Below, in pieces: positions 16,433 to 24,583 of a stretch of DNA of 64,000 nt. The position numbers were made by a program, and so were the translations under genes. The notes beneath the pieces are model-generated. The model made no database searches, was not told the origin of the DNA, and saw nothing but the letters and a program-made list of their open reading frames with translations. The DNA is taken from positions 18,739 through 82,738 of the forward strand of contig JADHTQ010000017.1 in assembly GCA_016784965.1 (NCBI GenBank), in the 5' to 3' direction. The first letter of the stretch is position 1. Each line of letters opens with the position of its first letter. This stretch comes from Bacteriovoracaceae bacterium (GTDB taxonomy: Bacteria; Bdellovibrionota; Bacteriovoracia; Bacteriovoracales; Bacteriovoracaceae).

Positions 16433-16937
16433 CCTTACTTTCCTCCTTAAAATCTACAATGGCCAATACAGAGGCCTCTGACATCAATTCATTTCCTGCA
16501 AAAATATGACTCATAAAGGTCATAATCGTACCACGGGCCTTCTTGCAAGTGGATCTAATCGTTAAATCCATTCCCGGCAAAATAGGCTTTCTAAACTTGG
16601 CCTCTTCCACTTTTAAAAGTGCAACGTCTAAGTTTACATTATCAAAGTCAGCGTACAGCTTTGAAACCACAAAAATTGAAGCTTGGGCCATCATTTCAAT
16701 CTGCAGTACACCAGGCAAGACCGGCTTTTTCGGAAAATGGCCAGTAAAAACTTCCATGTCTTCTCTAACTTTGAATTTTGCAACTGCAGTTAGACCAATA
16801 AGCTCTTTCAATGATATTAGAACTTCACCATCAATTAACTGGCCCTCTCCACCTTCAATAGACTCAACTGAATCTATAAATAAAAATGGATCGCGGTGTG
16901 GTAGAAACTTTAGAACTTGCTCGCGATTAAATAACAT
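16425..16937 (-). CDS. fabZ: 3-hydroxyacyl-ACP dehydratase FabZ
   Basis: FabZ removes water from 3-hydroxyacyl-ACP in fatty acid synthesis, competing with LpxA for the hydroxyacyl substrate. The hot-dog fold signature is complete: 'LPHRDPFLFIDSV' holds the catalytic His and 'GHFPKKPVLPGVLQIEMMAQ' holds the Glu helix. At 170 aa it is slightly longer than the typical 145-150, with an insertion near residues 30-50 ('GEGQLIDGEVLISLKELIG'). The ribosome binding purines lie within the end of the upstream gene. Its place between skp and lpxA is the classical arrangement. Confidence 0.94.
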   Translation of the reverse strand: MLFNREQVLKFLPHRDPFLFIDSVESIEGGEGQLIDGEVLISLKELIGLTAVAKFKVREDMEVFTGHFPKKPVLPGVLQIEMMAQASIFVVSKLYADFDNVNLDVALLKVEEAKFRKPILPGMDLTIRSTCKKARGTIMTFMSHIFAGNELMSEASVLAIVDFKEESKDV

Positions 16938-16945
16938 ACTAGATG

Positions 16946-17467
16946 CTACTTTTTCTTCTTAAATGGGTGCTTTTTATCGTATGCTTTAATGACACTAGCT
17001 GTGAGGTCTTTTTTATTTTTTGCATAGAGGACCGGTGTAGCACTTATCTCAAAGGTCATATCCACACCTTGTTTTTTCGAGATCGCTTCAATGACTGAAT
17101 TGACTTTAACAAGAAGTGGTCTTTTATATTTTTCTTCCAAGCTTTGCATCTCTTTTTGATAGCTCATAGATTGTTGTTGGATTTTAATCATCAACTCTTG
17201 GAGCTTAGTTTGCTTTTGTTGCTTGGCCTTTTCGCTCATCACTAAACTTTGTTTTTTATACTCTTCTTGAAGCTTTTTGATTTTTTTCTCTTCGGCCTTT
17301 AGAAGCTTTTGCTTTCCTTCAAAAAAGACTTCTAGTTTACTTTTAATATTTTTTCCCTCTGCAACTGTGGTGATCACCTTTCTCATATCCACAGTACCAA
17401 TGGTGATTTTGGCAAATACTGGTAATACAAAGAAAAAACTTAAAATTACTATAATACCTTTGTTCAT
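16946..17467 (-). CDS. OmpH/Skp-family periplasmic chaperone
   Basis: This 173-aa exported protein belongs to the OmpH/Skp family, which holds unfolded outer-membrane proteins in the periplasm. A signal peptide (cleavage after VFA, residue 19) leads to 'KITIGTVDMRKVI', the family's opening strand. Next comes a long Lys/Gln/Glu-rich coiled coil of about 100 residues, the tentacle helices, and a closing segment 'VIEAISKKQGVDMTFEISA'. The C-terminus is strongly basic. It lies directly between bamA and fabZ. lpxD, which often lies between skp and fabZ, is absent here. Confidence 0.9.
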   Translation of the reverse strand: MNKGIIVILSFFFVLPVFAKITIGTVDMRKVITTVAEGKNIKSKLEVFFEGKQKLLKAEEKKIKKLQEEYKKQSLVMSEKAKQQKQTKLQELMIKIQQQSMSYQKEMQSLEEKYKRPLLVKVNSVIEAISKKQGVDMTFEISATPVLYAKNKKDLTASVIKAYDKKHPFKKKK

Positions 17468-17490
17468 AAATACTCCCTATCTACAATTTT

Positions 17491-19809
17491 TTAAAAAAGT
17501 TGTCCTATATCAAAATTAAAATTGCTTCCTTGCTTACTATCTTTACCAATTGGCCACCCCAGCTCAAAGCGCAGTACACCAATTGGTGAAAACCAGCGGA
17601 ATCCAATTCCATAATCAGCTTTTAATGAATAGTCATCATTTTTTCCCATGTATTTATCATACACATTTCCCATGTCGAAAAATACTACCCATTTAAGGCC
17701 TGCTTCTCTGGCCAGTGGATGCTCAAGCTCTAAAGCGGCAAAAGTGGTAAATAATCCACCGGTATGAAAGGTTCTATTTAAAGTAGAGCCATCATCTTGG
17801 GTAACGGCTACCGTTTTGGTCGGTCCAATAGTGTTGTGCAAATAACCTCTGAGGTTTCTAGATCCACCTAGTAAATACTTTTCATTTCGTGGAATCTCTT
17901 GTCCACCAATTTTATCAAGCTTGCCAAAAAATAACCTCGATCTAAATATCAAATCGCCATAGACCCTATAAAAATAGCGGCCTTCTAGCTCATACCTCTG
18001 CCACTTCTTTTTCCCACCAAGTCCTGTATACTCATAGGAAGCACTGAAATACCCACCTTTACTCGGTTCAAAACGATTATCTCGCTTATCAAATACAACA
18101 GAAGTCCGCACAGTGGAAGCCGTTCCATTTTCTAGCTCAAGGTCTAGTGTTTCATCTTTTTCTTTAGTGATCTTGGTATCTTCAAATTTATAGCTAACAT
18201 ACATCCTGGTATATTCAAAAATGGGGTGTCCCACCCGCAAACCTGCTCCCTTTTTTTCGTACTCATAGGAATCAGAGATAGAACTTTCACTTCTGTATAG
18301 ATCAACTCCTGCCGACCACTTGCTATCAAACAGATAAGGCTCGGTAAAACTAATCGTAAACTCATTGCTTTGTTTTGACAGTTTAAAACTAAGTTTCAGG
18401 TTTTGTCCCCGTCCCATAAAGTTGATCTGAGCAATAGATGCTTGCAAAAATCCTTTACTGGCAGAAGAGTAACCGGCCCCCATTGAAAGCTGTCCCGTAC
18501 TTCGCTCCTCAACAGAAATTTCAATATCGAGCAAATCATCGCGATCTTCTCTTGTAATCGTTTTAAAAGTAATGCTTCCTGGTGTAAAAAAGCCCAAACG
18601 CGCAACGTTTTCCTTTGAACGTCTAAGATCTGTACCGTTGAATTTGGTTCCTTCTTGAATTTTTAACTCTCTTCTAATTACCTTGTCTCTGGTCTTGGTG
18701 TTTCCTTTAATGTCAATTCTTCCAAAATAGGCGATTTTGCCCTTTTCAAAAGAAAACTCCACGTCGACCTTGTTTTCACCGGGAATTACACTGAGAGTTC
18801 TTAAAACATTTGCAAAGGCATAGCCCTTGTCCTGATACATCTCAGTTAGAAGCTGAATGTCTTTTCTTAGGGACTCTTCAGAGTAAGTATTGCCGGTCTT
18901 AAGAGATATTTTTTTGGCAAGCTTATTCTCATCAAAAAGTACCTCTCCTTGAAAGGTAATATTATTTACAGAAAAACGCGGGCCTTCATTTATTTTTAAA
19001 GTAATAAAAACCCACTTTCTATCCTCAGAGATGGTAATCTCAGGTGTCCCCAAGTTGGCCTGCAAGTATCCTTTAGTTTTATAAAAATACTTAATCATCT
19101 CCATATCGGCCTGGAAATGAAATTCTTTGAAATTTCCTGAACCGGACATAAAAGAAAGAAAGCCCTCCTCGCTCGTTCCTCGCATTATGCCCTTTAGCTG
19201 ATCATCACTAAATACACGATTGCCCAAGAAGATGATTTTTTTAACCTTAACCTTATCAAACTCTCGCACTGTAAAAACCAACTCAATATTCTCATCGTTA
19301 ATTTTTTTAACTTTAAAACTCACTTGGGCCAGATAGAAACCTTTGTCTTCGTAATGCTTTTGCAGAGTTTCAACATCGGACTTAACATCACTAATATTTA
19401 AAATAGCAAACTCTTGGCTCTTCATCTCAGCGGTTAAGTCTTCTTCGTCAATTTCATCGTTGCCCAAAATGGTAATCTTAGAAATAATTGGTCTTTCTTT
19501 AACTTTTATAACTAAATAATTTTTCCCCTGTTTTTGCTCGTGATGGGCAGAAACTGAATCAAAATACTTCATGCTATATATGCGCTCAAGATCCTCTTTG
19601 AGTGTATAGTTATCGACTACCATCCCCTCTTTTAAAGCAATTTTTTCTACAATCGCCTCTTTTTCGACCTTTTTAATTCCATCAATTTTTAAAATATCAA
19701 TTTTGAAATAGTCGACCTTAGGCCCCAAATCTAGCGATGCGTACCCATCAATGTAAGAGACAAAAAATAGTACCCATATAATTAGGGCCCGTGCCCTCAC
19801 AATATTCAT
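17491..19809 (-). CDS. bamA: Outer membrane protein assembly factor BamA
   Basis: BamA inserts beta-barrel proteins into the outer membrane. The 772-aa protein has a signal segment ending near residue 25. Five POTRA domains span about residues 30-420 (for example 'FKIDILKIDGIKKVEKEAI', 'VKKIIFLGNRVFSDDQLKG' and 'YFGRIDIKGNTKTRDKVIRR'). A C-terminal Omp85 barrel follows, with the signature 'YLLGGSRNLRGYLHNTIGP' (the VRGF/Y loop region). The last residue is Phe in 'FDIGQLF', as required for barrel recognition. It heads the operon bamA-skp-fabZ-lpxA-lpxB-lpxK-DUF3108, linking barrel assembly to lipid A production. Confidence 0.96.
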   Translation of the reverse strand: MNIVRARALIIWVLFFVSYIDGYASLDLGPKVDYFKIDILKIDGIKKVEKEAIVEKIALKEGMVVDNYTLKEDLERIYSMKYFDSVSAHHEQKQGKNYLVIKVKERPIISKITILGNDEIDEEDLTAEMKSQEFAILNISDVKSDVETLQKHYEDKGFYLAQVSFKVKKINDENIELVFTVREFDKVKVKKIIFLGNRVFSDDQLKGIMRGTSEEGFLSFMSGSGNFKEFHFQADMEMIKYFYKTKGYLQANLGTPEITISEDRKWVFITLKINEGPRFSVNNITFQGEVLFDENKLAKKISLKTGNTYSEESLRKDIQLLTEMYQDKGYAFANVLRTLSVIPGENKVDVEFSFEKGKIAYFGRIDIKGNTKTRDKVIRRELKIQEGTKFNGTDLRRSKENVARLGFFTPGSITFKTITREDRDDLLDIEISVEERSTGQLSMGAGYSSASKGFLQASIAQINFMGRGQNLKLSFKLSKQSNEFTISFTEPYLFDSKWSAGVDLYRSESSISDSYEYEKKGAGLRVGHPIFEYTRMYVSYKFEDTKITKEKDETLDLELENGTASTVRTSVVFDKRDNRFEPSKGGYFSASYEYTGLGGKKKWQRYELEGRYFYRVYGDLIFRSRLFFGKLDKIGGQEIPRNEKYLLGGSRNLRGYLHNTIGPTKTVAVTQDDGSTLNRTFHTGGLFTTFAALELEHPLAREAGLKWVVFFDMGNVYDKYMGKNDDYSLKADYGIGFRWFSPIGVLRFELGWPIGKDSKQGSNFNFDIGQLF

Positions 19810-19942
19810 ATTAACAGTCCAAAAGAAGTTATAAAAACGTGTAAACGTTGAAAGAAAGTATCAATAATCTCACAATCTTACAATCCCAAAAATAAAAAAA
19901 GGAAGGAGATGCTCAATTATTGGAAGGCGTTACTTTGGATCA

Positions 19943-20449
19943 TCAACCAGTTAACTTATCATTTTTGGATTGTTCAGTTGTGCTCCCTTTGATTTTTCTG
20001 GATGCTATAAATTGATTCACAGATTCAGGCAGCTCTTTGAAAAAATCTCTCTTTCTAAATTTAAGTTTTTCAAGGTCCTCAAGATTGTCAGAGTTGGTGG
20101 CCTTTTTTAAAAAATTATTCAAATGATATAGTGGACCTGCAACTCTATGAGAGAGAAAAAGACTTGAAACCAACACAATGCAAAACACGATCATTCTAGA
20201 AACTACAAAAATATTATTTAGCAGACCGTGCTGTTCTTTGATCAACTGAAAGTAAATGTGCCCCTCTTCTAGACCTTTTTGCTTGCCAAATGCTACCAGT
20301 GAATTGAAAAAATAAATATCTGCTACATAAAATGACATGATGGAAAGTATTAACCCAAAAATCATAAAGCCCATAAAACGCAACTGAAACGAGGGATTAA
20401 TAAAAAAATTTCGCCTTCTTCCTAGGAGCTTTTCAATAATTTGAACCAT
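19943..20449 (-). CDS. Two-TM membrane protein with HAMP-like segment
   Basis: This 168-aa protein has two membrane helices (about residues 23-47 and 78-100) flanking a short extracytoplasmic loop. After the second helix comes 'LSHRVAGPLYHLNNFLKKA', which resembles the first helix of a HAMP linker, with the conserved Pro. The tail is charged and ends without any kinase or methyl-accepting domain. It could be an adaptor or a truncated sensor. The start ATG has AAGGA at good spacing. It lies 45 bp downstream of the LysR gene on the same strand. No function can be assigned beyond probable membrane signalling. Confidence 0.6.
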   Translation of the reverse strand: MVQIIEKLLGRRRNFFINPSFQLRFMGFMIFGLILSIMSFYVADIYFFNSLVAFGKQKGLEEGHIYFQLIKEQHGLLNNIFVVSRMIVFCIVLVSSLFLSHRVAGPLYHLNNFLKKATNSDNLEDLEKLKFRKRDFFKELPESVNQFIASRKIKGSTTEQSKNDKLTG

Positions 20450-20494
20450 ACCAATTCCTTTTAGTAAATTACAAACCCTTAACCTAAATACTCA

Positions 20495-21406
20495 TCATCT
20501 CTCGGGAAAAGATTTTAGATAGTTAATAAAAAATTCACGGCAAATCTCCACAATACGCAAGCTGTGATTTTTTTCTCGGTAGGTGAGATTTATTGTGTTG
20601 GCAAGCTGGGCCTTGGTTTCTAAATAACACAGCTCTTTTTTGGCCACACAATTGTCAACAAGGTAGCGCGGAACAATGGCCACCCCCACTCCCATTTTAA
20701 CCATCTGAATAATGGTAGGTGTCTGGAGAACCCTAGCAGCAATAACCAGAGATTTGGGAATTTTATCAAAATGAAACTTAAACCAACTTTTTGTAATTGG
20801 AGCATCTTCTTTATAAACAATAAATTTTTCTACAACTAACTGATCAAATAATTCGTTTTGATCCTTGTAGTCTTTAAAATGATTTGGTGGGCCAATTAGA
20901 GCAACATGTTCACAAAACACGGGCACTTGCTTGATATCATTGCTAAATGTTACGTAAGGATCGGTAAAGGCAAAATCTAAGTTATCCTCTAGCAACATCG
21001 CCTCAAGCTCCTGAGGGTTACCATGCTCAATTATAAATGTGATGTCGGGGTAATTTTTTTGAAACTCGGCCACAAGCTTTGAAATCATGGCAATTGAAAA
21101 TCCTGAAGGGGTTCCAATCTTTATCGTTGCTTTAACTGCACCATCAATGTTTCTCAAGTTTTGCGCAAAGTTTTCCAAGGTCGCAAAGTACTCTTGTGTA
21201 GTTTTATATAACTCATGCCCTATACTCGTAGGTCGCAGCAACTTCTTGTCGCGACTAAAAAGTGTCGCACCAATTCTTTGCTCGAGAGCTTTTATGTGTT
21301 GGCTCACACCTGACTGAGTAATATAGAGCTTCTTGGCCGCTTTTGTGGGGCTTTTTGTCTGATAGACATAGTAAAAAACTTTCAATTTATTTAGATCAAA
21401 ATCCAT
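20495..21406 (-). CDS. LysR-family transcriptional regulator
   Basis: This is a 303-aa LysR-type regulator. The N-terminal winged helix-turn-helix is clear ('LNKLKVFYYVYQTKSPTKAA' through 'LYITQSGVSQHIKALEQRIG' and 'LFSRDKKLLRPTSIG'). The effector domain follows from about residue 90 ('TIKIGTPSGFSIAMISKLVA'), with the typical two-lobe periplasmic-binding fold and 'MVKMGVGVAIVPRYLV' in the second lobe. The inducer is unknown. It is followed by the HAMP-like membrane gene on the same strand, and the upstream gene is in the same orientation, so there is no divergent target to suggest a regulon. Confidence 0.93.
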   Translation of the reverse strand: MDFDLNKLKVFYYVYQTKSPTKAAKKLYITQSGVSQHIKALEQRIGATLFSRDKKLLRPTSIGHELYKTTQEYFATLENFAQNLRNIDGAVKATIKIGTPSGFSIAMISKLVAEFQKNYPDITFIIEHGNPQELEAMLLEDNLDFAFTDPYVTFSNDIKQVPVFCEHVALIGPPNHFKDYKDQNELFDQLVVEKFIVYKEDAPITKSWFKFHFDKIPKSLVIAARVLQTPTIIQMVKMGVGVAIVPRYLVDNCVAKKELCYLETKAQLANTINLTYREKNHSLRIVEICREFFINYLKSFPER

Positions 21407-21493
21407 ACGCTATTATCCTATTAAATGAAACAAAATACAAAGAATTTGACCATAAATACTAAATATTCTTTATTTTTGAAATATCTTTTATCA

Positions 21494-22330
21494 TTAGTAT
21501 TGCCCGAAGCCAGTTACATTTGTCGAAAAGAAGTCATCATTATCATCATAATCTTCAACTTGTACCCGTTCATCTGGTCTAACTAATTCAATTGCTACAT
21601 CACCAACAAAAGGAAACATTTTATAGATCTTAGTTACCGCTTTAAGTTTTGTATCATAAATTATTTTTTTAGGGAGTGCTTCTTTAACATCATCAGAAGT
21701 GGGTGCAAGTGGAACTACTTTAATTTCAATCTCGCTACCTGATAATTTCTTTACATATTTAATTTCGGCCTTGGCAATTGTCCGGTTAATTGCCACATAT
21801 AGCGTCCGTGAAGGATTTTGAGGACTTAAATCCAGTGTTTTTATAAACAGAGGAATTGCTCCTGCATCGTAAATTAGATTATCCTGATCATTGTAATCGG
21901 GTTGTTGTTCATTGATATTGTGCAAGTCTACCCCAGATCCACCTTCAACAATTGAAATAATTGAAGCTCCTGAACTTTGATGAGATCTCTTGAACAAAAA
22001 GCGGTTATTCCCAATATGCTCAGTAGACTTACAATTTTCATCTGTTGGACTATCTGGTTTTTCACACTCAATGCTTTTTACTGGTGTCAGATTTAGGTTT
22101 GCATATGAAGAATATTCTAAAGAATAGGTGCCAAATCCCCAATCTGCCTTGATACTCGACGAAAGTAACTTCATCTTCTTACCTGCATGCTCTACATCTT
22201 GTACAGTCAAAACGGCTTCTGCCGATGCCCATAAAAGCCCTGCACGATAGGTATAAGTTTCAGTCACGGAGGCCTTTAACTGATAAGTGGCCAGCAATAA
22301 AGTTATACAAATTAATAGTCGCGCTTTGAT
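21494..22330 (-). CDS. Exported protein of unknown function, apparent non-ATG start
   Basis: I do not recognise this protein. A TTG at 22297 would start inside a hydrophobic stretch. The in-frame sequence upstream codes a textbook signal peptide (residues 'KARLLICITLLLATYQLKA' after the start), but no ATG, GTG or TTG precedes it before the stop at 22367. GGGAG ends six bases before an ATC codon at 22330, and an ATT codon lies at 22336, so an ATC or ATT start is the best reading. The mature part is beta-rich with an acidic C-terminal 'VEDYDDNDDFF'. It resembles DUF3108-like periplasmic proteins in its aromatic strands ('TYTYRAGLLWASAEAVLTV'), but that is weak. Confidence 0.6.
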   Translation of the reverse strand: MKARLLICITLLLATYQLKASVTETYTYRAGLLWASAEAVLTVQDVEHAGKKMKLLSSSIKADWGFGTYSLEYSSYANLNLTPVKSIECEKPDSPTDENCKSTEHIGNNRFLFKRSHQSSGASIISIVEGGSGVDLHNINEQQPDYNDQDNLIYDAGAIPLFIKTLDLSPQNPSRTLYVAINRTIAKAEIKYVKKLSGSEIEIKVVPLAPTSDDVKEALPKKIIYDTKLKAVTKIYKMFPFVGDVAIELVRPDERVQVEDYDDNDDFFSTNVTGFGQY

Positions 22331-22455
22331 ACAAATCTCCCATCTAATTGATTTTATTATTTGATCTCATTATGCAAACAGTAATGTATACCACAAAATG
22401 CCCAAATCTCTAGACAAATTGACGCATCAAGCATTTTTTACATATTTCTCGGGGG

Positions 22456-22512
22456 CCCAACAGAAACAGGAACAGAAACTGTTGCCGTTGCAGTTGCAGT
22501 TTTCAGTTTGGG
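22456..22512 (-). repeat. Dispersed hexamer-rich repeat, copy A
   Basis: Read on the minus strand this starts CCCAAACTGAA, runs through GCAACT-type hexamers to GGCAACAG, then switches to the opposite-strand pattern (TTTCTG/TTCCTG). Both arms fit the degenerate hexamer GNAACN in inverted orientation. A second copy with the same order lies at 60024-60066. It sits just downstream of the CoA-transferase B gene. The 22331-22574 gap holds nothing else that I can see. Confidence 0.6.
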
Positions 22513-22574
22513 TTGGACCGAAAGGGGAATTTTTTTATTGGCCAGAATGTCGCTTAGAAAAAAATATAAATTTA

Positions 22575-23234
22575 TTAATCAATTTGCATTTCAGGAATAT
22601 CACCTTCAACAATAAGTGTTCCATCAGTTAGTTGTTGTATCTGCTCAACACTGACTCCGGGTGCTCTCTCAATTAAGTGAAACGCCTCATTTTTAATTTC
22701 CATAACACACAAATCGGTTACTACTTTTTTGATGCAACTAACTCCCGTTAAAGGAAGAGAGCACTTTTTTAAGATCTTGGATTGCCCTTTTTTGCTGGCG
22801 TGTTGCATGGCCACTACAATATTTTGTGCTCCAGCAACTAGATCCATTGCTCCGCCCATTCCTTTGACAAGTTTTCCTGGGATCATAAAAGAAGCAATAT
22901 TGCCGAGTTGGTCCACTTCAAACGCCCCTAAGACTGTAATATCTACATGTCCTCCCCGAATCATGGCAAAACTTTCAGAGGATGAAAAAAATGCGGCCCC
23001 TGTATCTGCAGTAACAGTCTGTTTACCTGCATTGATCAAGTCAGCGTCAACGTCCTCTTCAGCTGGAAACTCTCCCATGCCAAGCAGACCATTTTCAGAT
23101 TGGAGTACTACGTTTATCCCTTTGGGTATGTAGTTTGCTACCAGAGTTGGAATCCCAATTCCCAGATTTACATAATCTCCGTCTTTCATTTCTAGGGCAA
23201 TTCTTTTTGCGATTTCTTCTCTTGTTAAGGCCAT
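22575..23234 (-). CDS. 3-oxoacid CoA-transferase, subunit B
   Basis: This is the beta subunit of a family I CoA-transferase that moves CoA between succinyl-CoA or acetyl-CoA and acetoacetate-type acids. The 219-aa length is standard. The opening 'REEIAKRIALEMKDGDYVNL' with 'GIGIPTLVANYIP', and the catalytic Glu motif 'QSENGLLGMG', are all present. The downstream 'MIPGKLVKGMGGAMDLVAGA' and 'LPLTGVSCIKKVVTDLCV' are typical of ScoB/AtoA. It follows subunit A by 28 bp on the same strand. The exact acid substrate cannot be read from sequence. Confidence 0.93.
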   Translation of the reverse strand: MALTREEIAKRIALEMKDGDYVNLGIGIPTLVANYIPKGINVVLQSENGLLGMGEFPAEEDVDADLINAGKQTVTADTGAAFFSSSESFAMIRGGHVDITVLGAFEVDQLGNIASFMIPGKLVKGMGGAMDLVAGAQNIVVAMQHASKKGQSKILKKCSLPLTGVSCIKKVVTDLCVMEIKNEAFHLIERAPGVSVEQIQQLTDGTLIVEGDIPEMQID

Positions 23235-23262
23235 ATATTTACTCTCTTAATGGGGTTTTTGG

Positions 23263-23958
23263 TTATTTAGTTGTTTTTTGTTCAATTCGTTTTTCAAAGG
23301 TTCCTTTAATCACTTTATTCACATAAATTCCAGGAGTGTGGATATAATCGGGATCTAGCTCTCCAGCAGGAACAATTTCTTCCACTTCCGCAATTGTGAT
23401 TTTGCCTGCTGTTGCGATCATTGGATTAAAGTTCATAGCTGTTTTTCGATATATCAAATTCCCCATAGTATCCGCTTTCCATGCCTTTACAAAGGAGAAA
23501 TCTGCTTTTAAACCTTTTTCCAAAAGGTACATCCGCCCATCAAATTCTTTGGTCTCTTTACCTTCGGCCACTGGAGTTCCATAACCTGTTGCTGTATAAA
23601 AACCTGGAATACCTGCCCCTCCGGCCCTTATTTGTTCTGCTAAAGTGCCTTGAGGTGTTAAGATCACCTCCATTTCGCCAGAGAGAAATAATTTTTCAAA
23701 TAATGCATTTTCACCGACGTATGATGCGATCATAGTCTTTATTTGTCGACTTTTTAGCCACAGGCCTAACCCAAAATCGTCTACTCCGGCATTATTTGAG
23801 ATACAAGTTATACCCTTGATATCTGTTTCACTAACCTTTTTGATTAGACCTTCAGGAATTCCACACAGTCCAAATCCCCCAACCATAATAGTCATATTGC
23901 TCTGTAAACCAGCGATGGCATCATCATAGCTTTTAATTACTTTGTTTATCTCAGACAC
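23263..23958 (-). CDS. 3-oxoacid CoA-transferase, subunit A
   Basis: This is the alpha subunit partnering the downstream B gene. The 231-aa protein carries the CoA-binding glycine motif 'MVGGFGLCGIPEGLI' near residue 26, 'ITCISNNAGVDDFGLG', and the 'LTPQGTLAEQIRAGGAGIPG' block of family I alpha subunits. The C-terminal 'DPDYIHTPGIYVNKVIKG' is also typical. The start is GTG with GGGAG seven bases upstream. The two subunits together would feed or drain acetoacetyl-CoA pools, and the pair lies downstream of the acyl-condensation operon on the same strand, separated by a small secreted gene. Confidence 0.93.
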   Translation of the reverse strand: MSEINKVIKSYDDAIAGLQSNMTIMVGGFGLCGIPEGLIKKVSETDIKGITCISNNAGVDDFGLGLWLKSRQIKTMIASYVGENALFEKLFLSGEMEVILTPQGTLAEQIRAGGAGIPGFYTATGYGTPVAEGKETKEFDGRMYLLEKGLKADFSFVKAWKADTMGNLIYRKTAMNFNPMIATAGKITIAEVEEIVPAGELDPDYIHTPGIYVNKVIKGTFEKRIEQKTTK

Positions 23959-24057
23959 TTGAAATCTCCCATAAAATGTTGGATCAAATAATAAGTTGAA
24001 TAAGTTATTAAATCAATAGATTTTTGATGATAAAAGATCGATGTTGCGCAGAAGAAT

Positions 24058-24534
24058 CTAGATCTCAATACAGTTGGTTAGGATATCTACCTTATTGTTG
24101 AAATTAATAAGGCCTCCTTGATTTTTTGAGACTATGAGGTATCCTGAGTCACTGGTACGTCCATTAATAGTACAACTTGTAGCTGTCCTGAGCATAATTC
24201 TTAAAATTCGTCCATGAGACATAAGGTCAATCAAATCTTGTTCAATCATAATGTTTCGATAGACAGTCCCTTTATCATCTATAATGCTTAAGTTGCGAAC
24301 GGCAACTTCATATTGATAGTCCATAAAACGCATGTACCTAGGACTCATTCTTATCTCTAGTCCGATAGATTTTCCAAAACATTTCATAATGGTCGTCTCA
24401 TATTGAGTATCATTCCAAATACTTGGATACTCAGCTCGTTGAGCTTCACAAACATGATTTGAATTTGCCTGAAGTTGAGTAAGTGATATCATAGAGAGGA
24501 AAATACACAGTACAATTGGTCTTATTTTATTCAT
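24058..24534 (-). CDS. Small secreted protein of unknown function
   Basis: I do not recognise this 158-aa protein. It begins with a clear signal peptide (hydrophobic 'IVLCIFLSMISLT', cleavage near QANS, about residue 24) and has four Cys in the mature part ('HVCEAQ', 'MKCFG', 'TSCTING', 'LTNCIEI') that could form two disulfides, consistent with periplasmic or extracellular location. A TTG one codon upstream is possible; the ATG at 24534 has GGGGA at better spacing. It lies 49 bp after oleC on the same strand and could be the last gene of that operon, but nothing links it functionally. Confidence 0.65.
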   Translation of the reverse strand: MNKIRPIVLCIFLSMISLTQLQANSNHVCEAQRAEYPSIWNDTQYETTIMKCFGKSIGLEIRMSPRYMRFMDYQYEVAVRNLSIIDDKGTVYRNIMIEQDLIDLMSHGRILRIMLRTATSCTINGRTSDSGYLIVSKNQGGLINFNNKVDILTNCIEI

Positions 24535-24583
24535 CAAGTCCCCTTTTTATAAAAATTTATTGTTTATCCCTTACGCGATTTTG

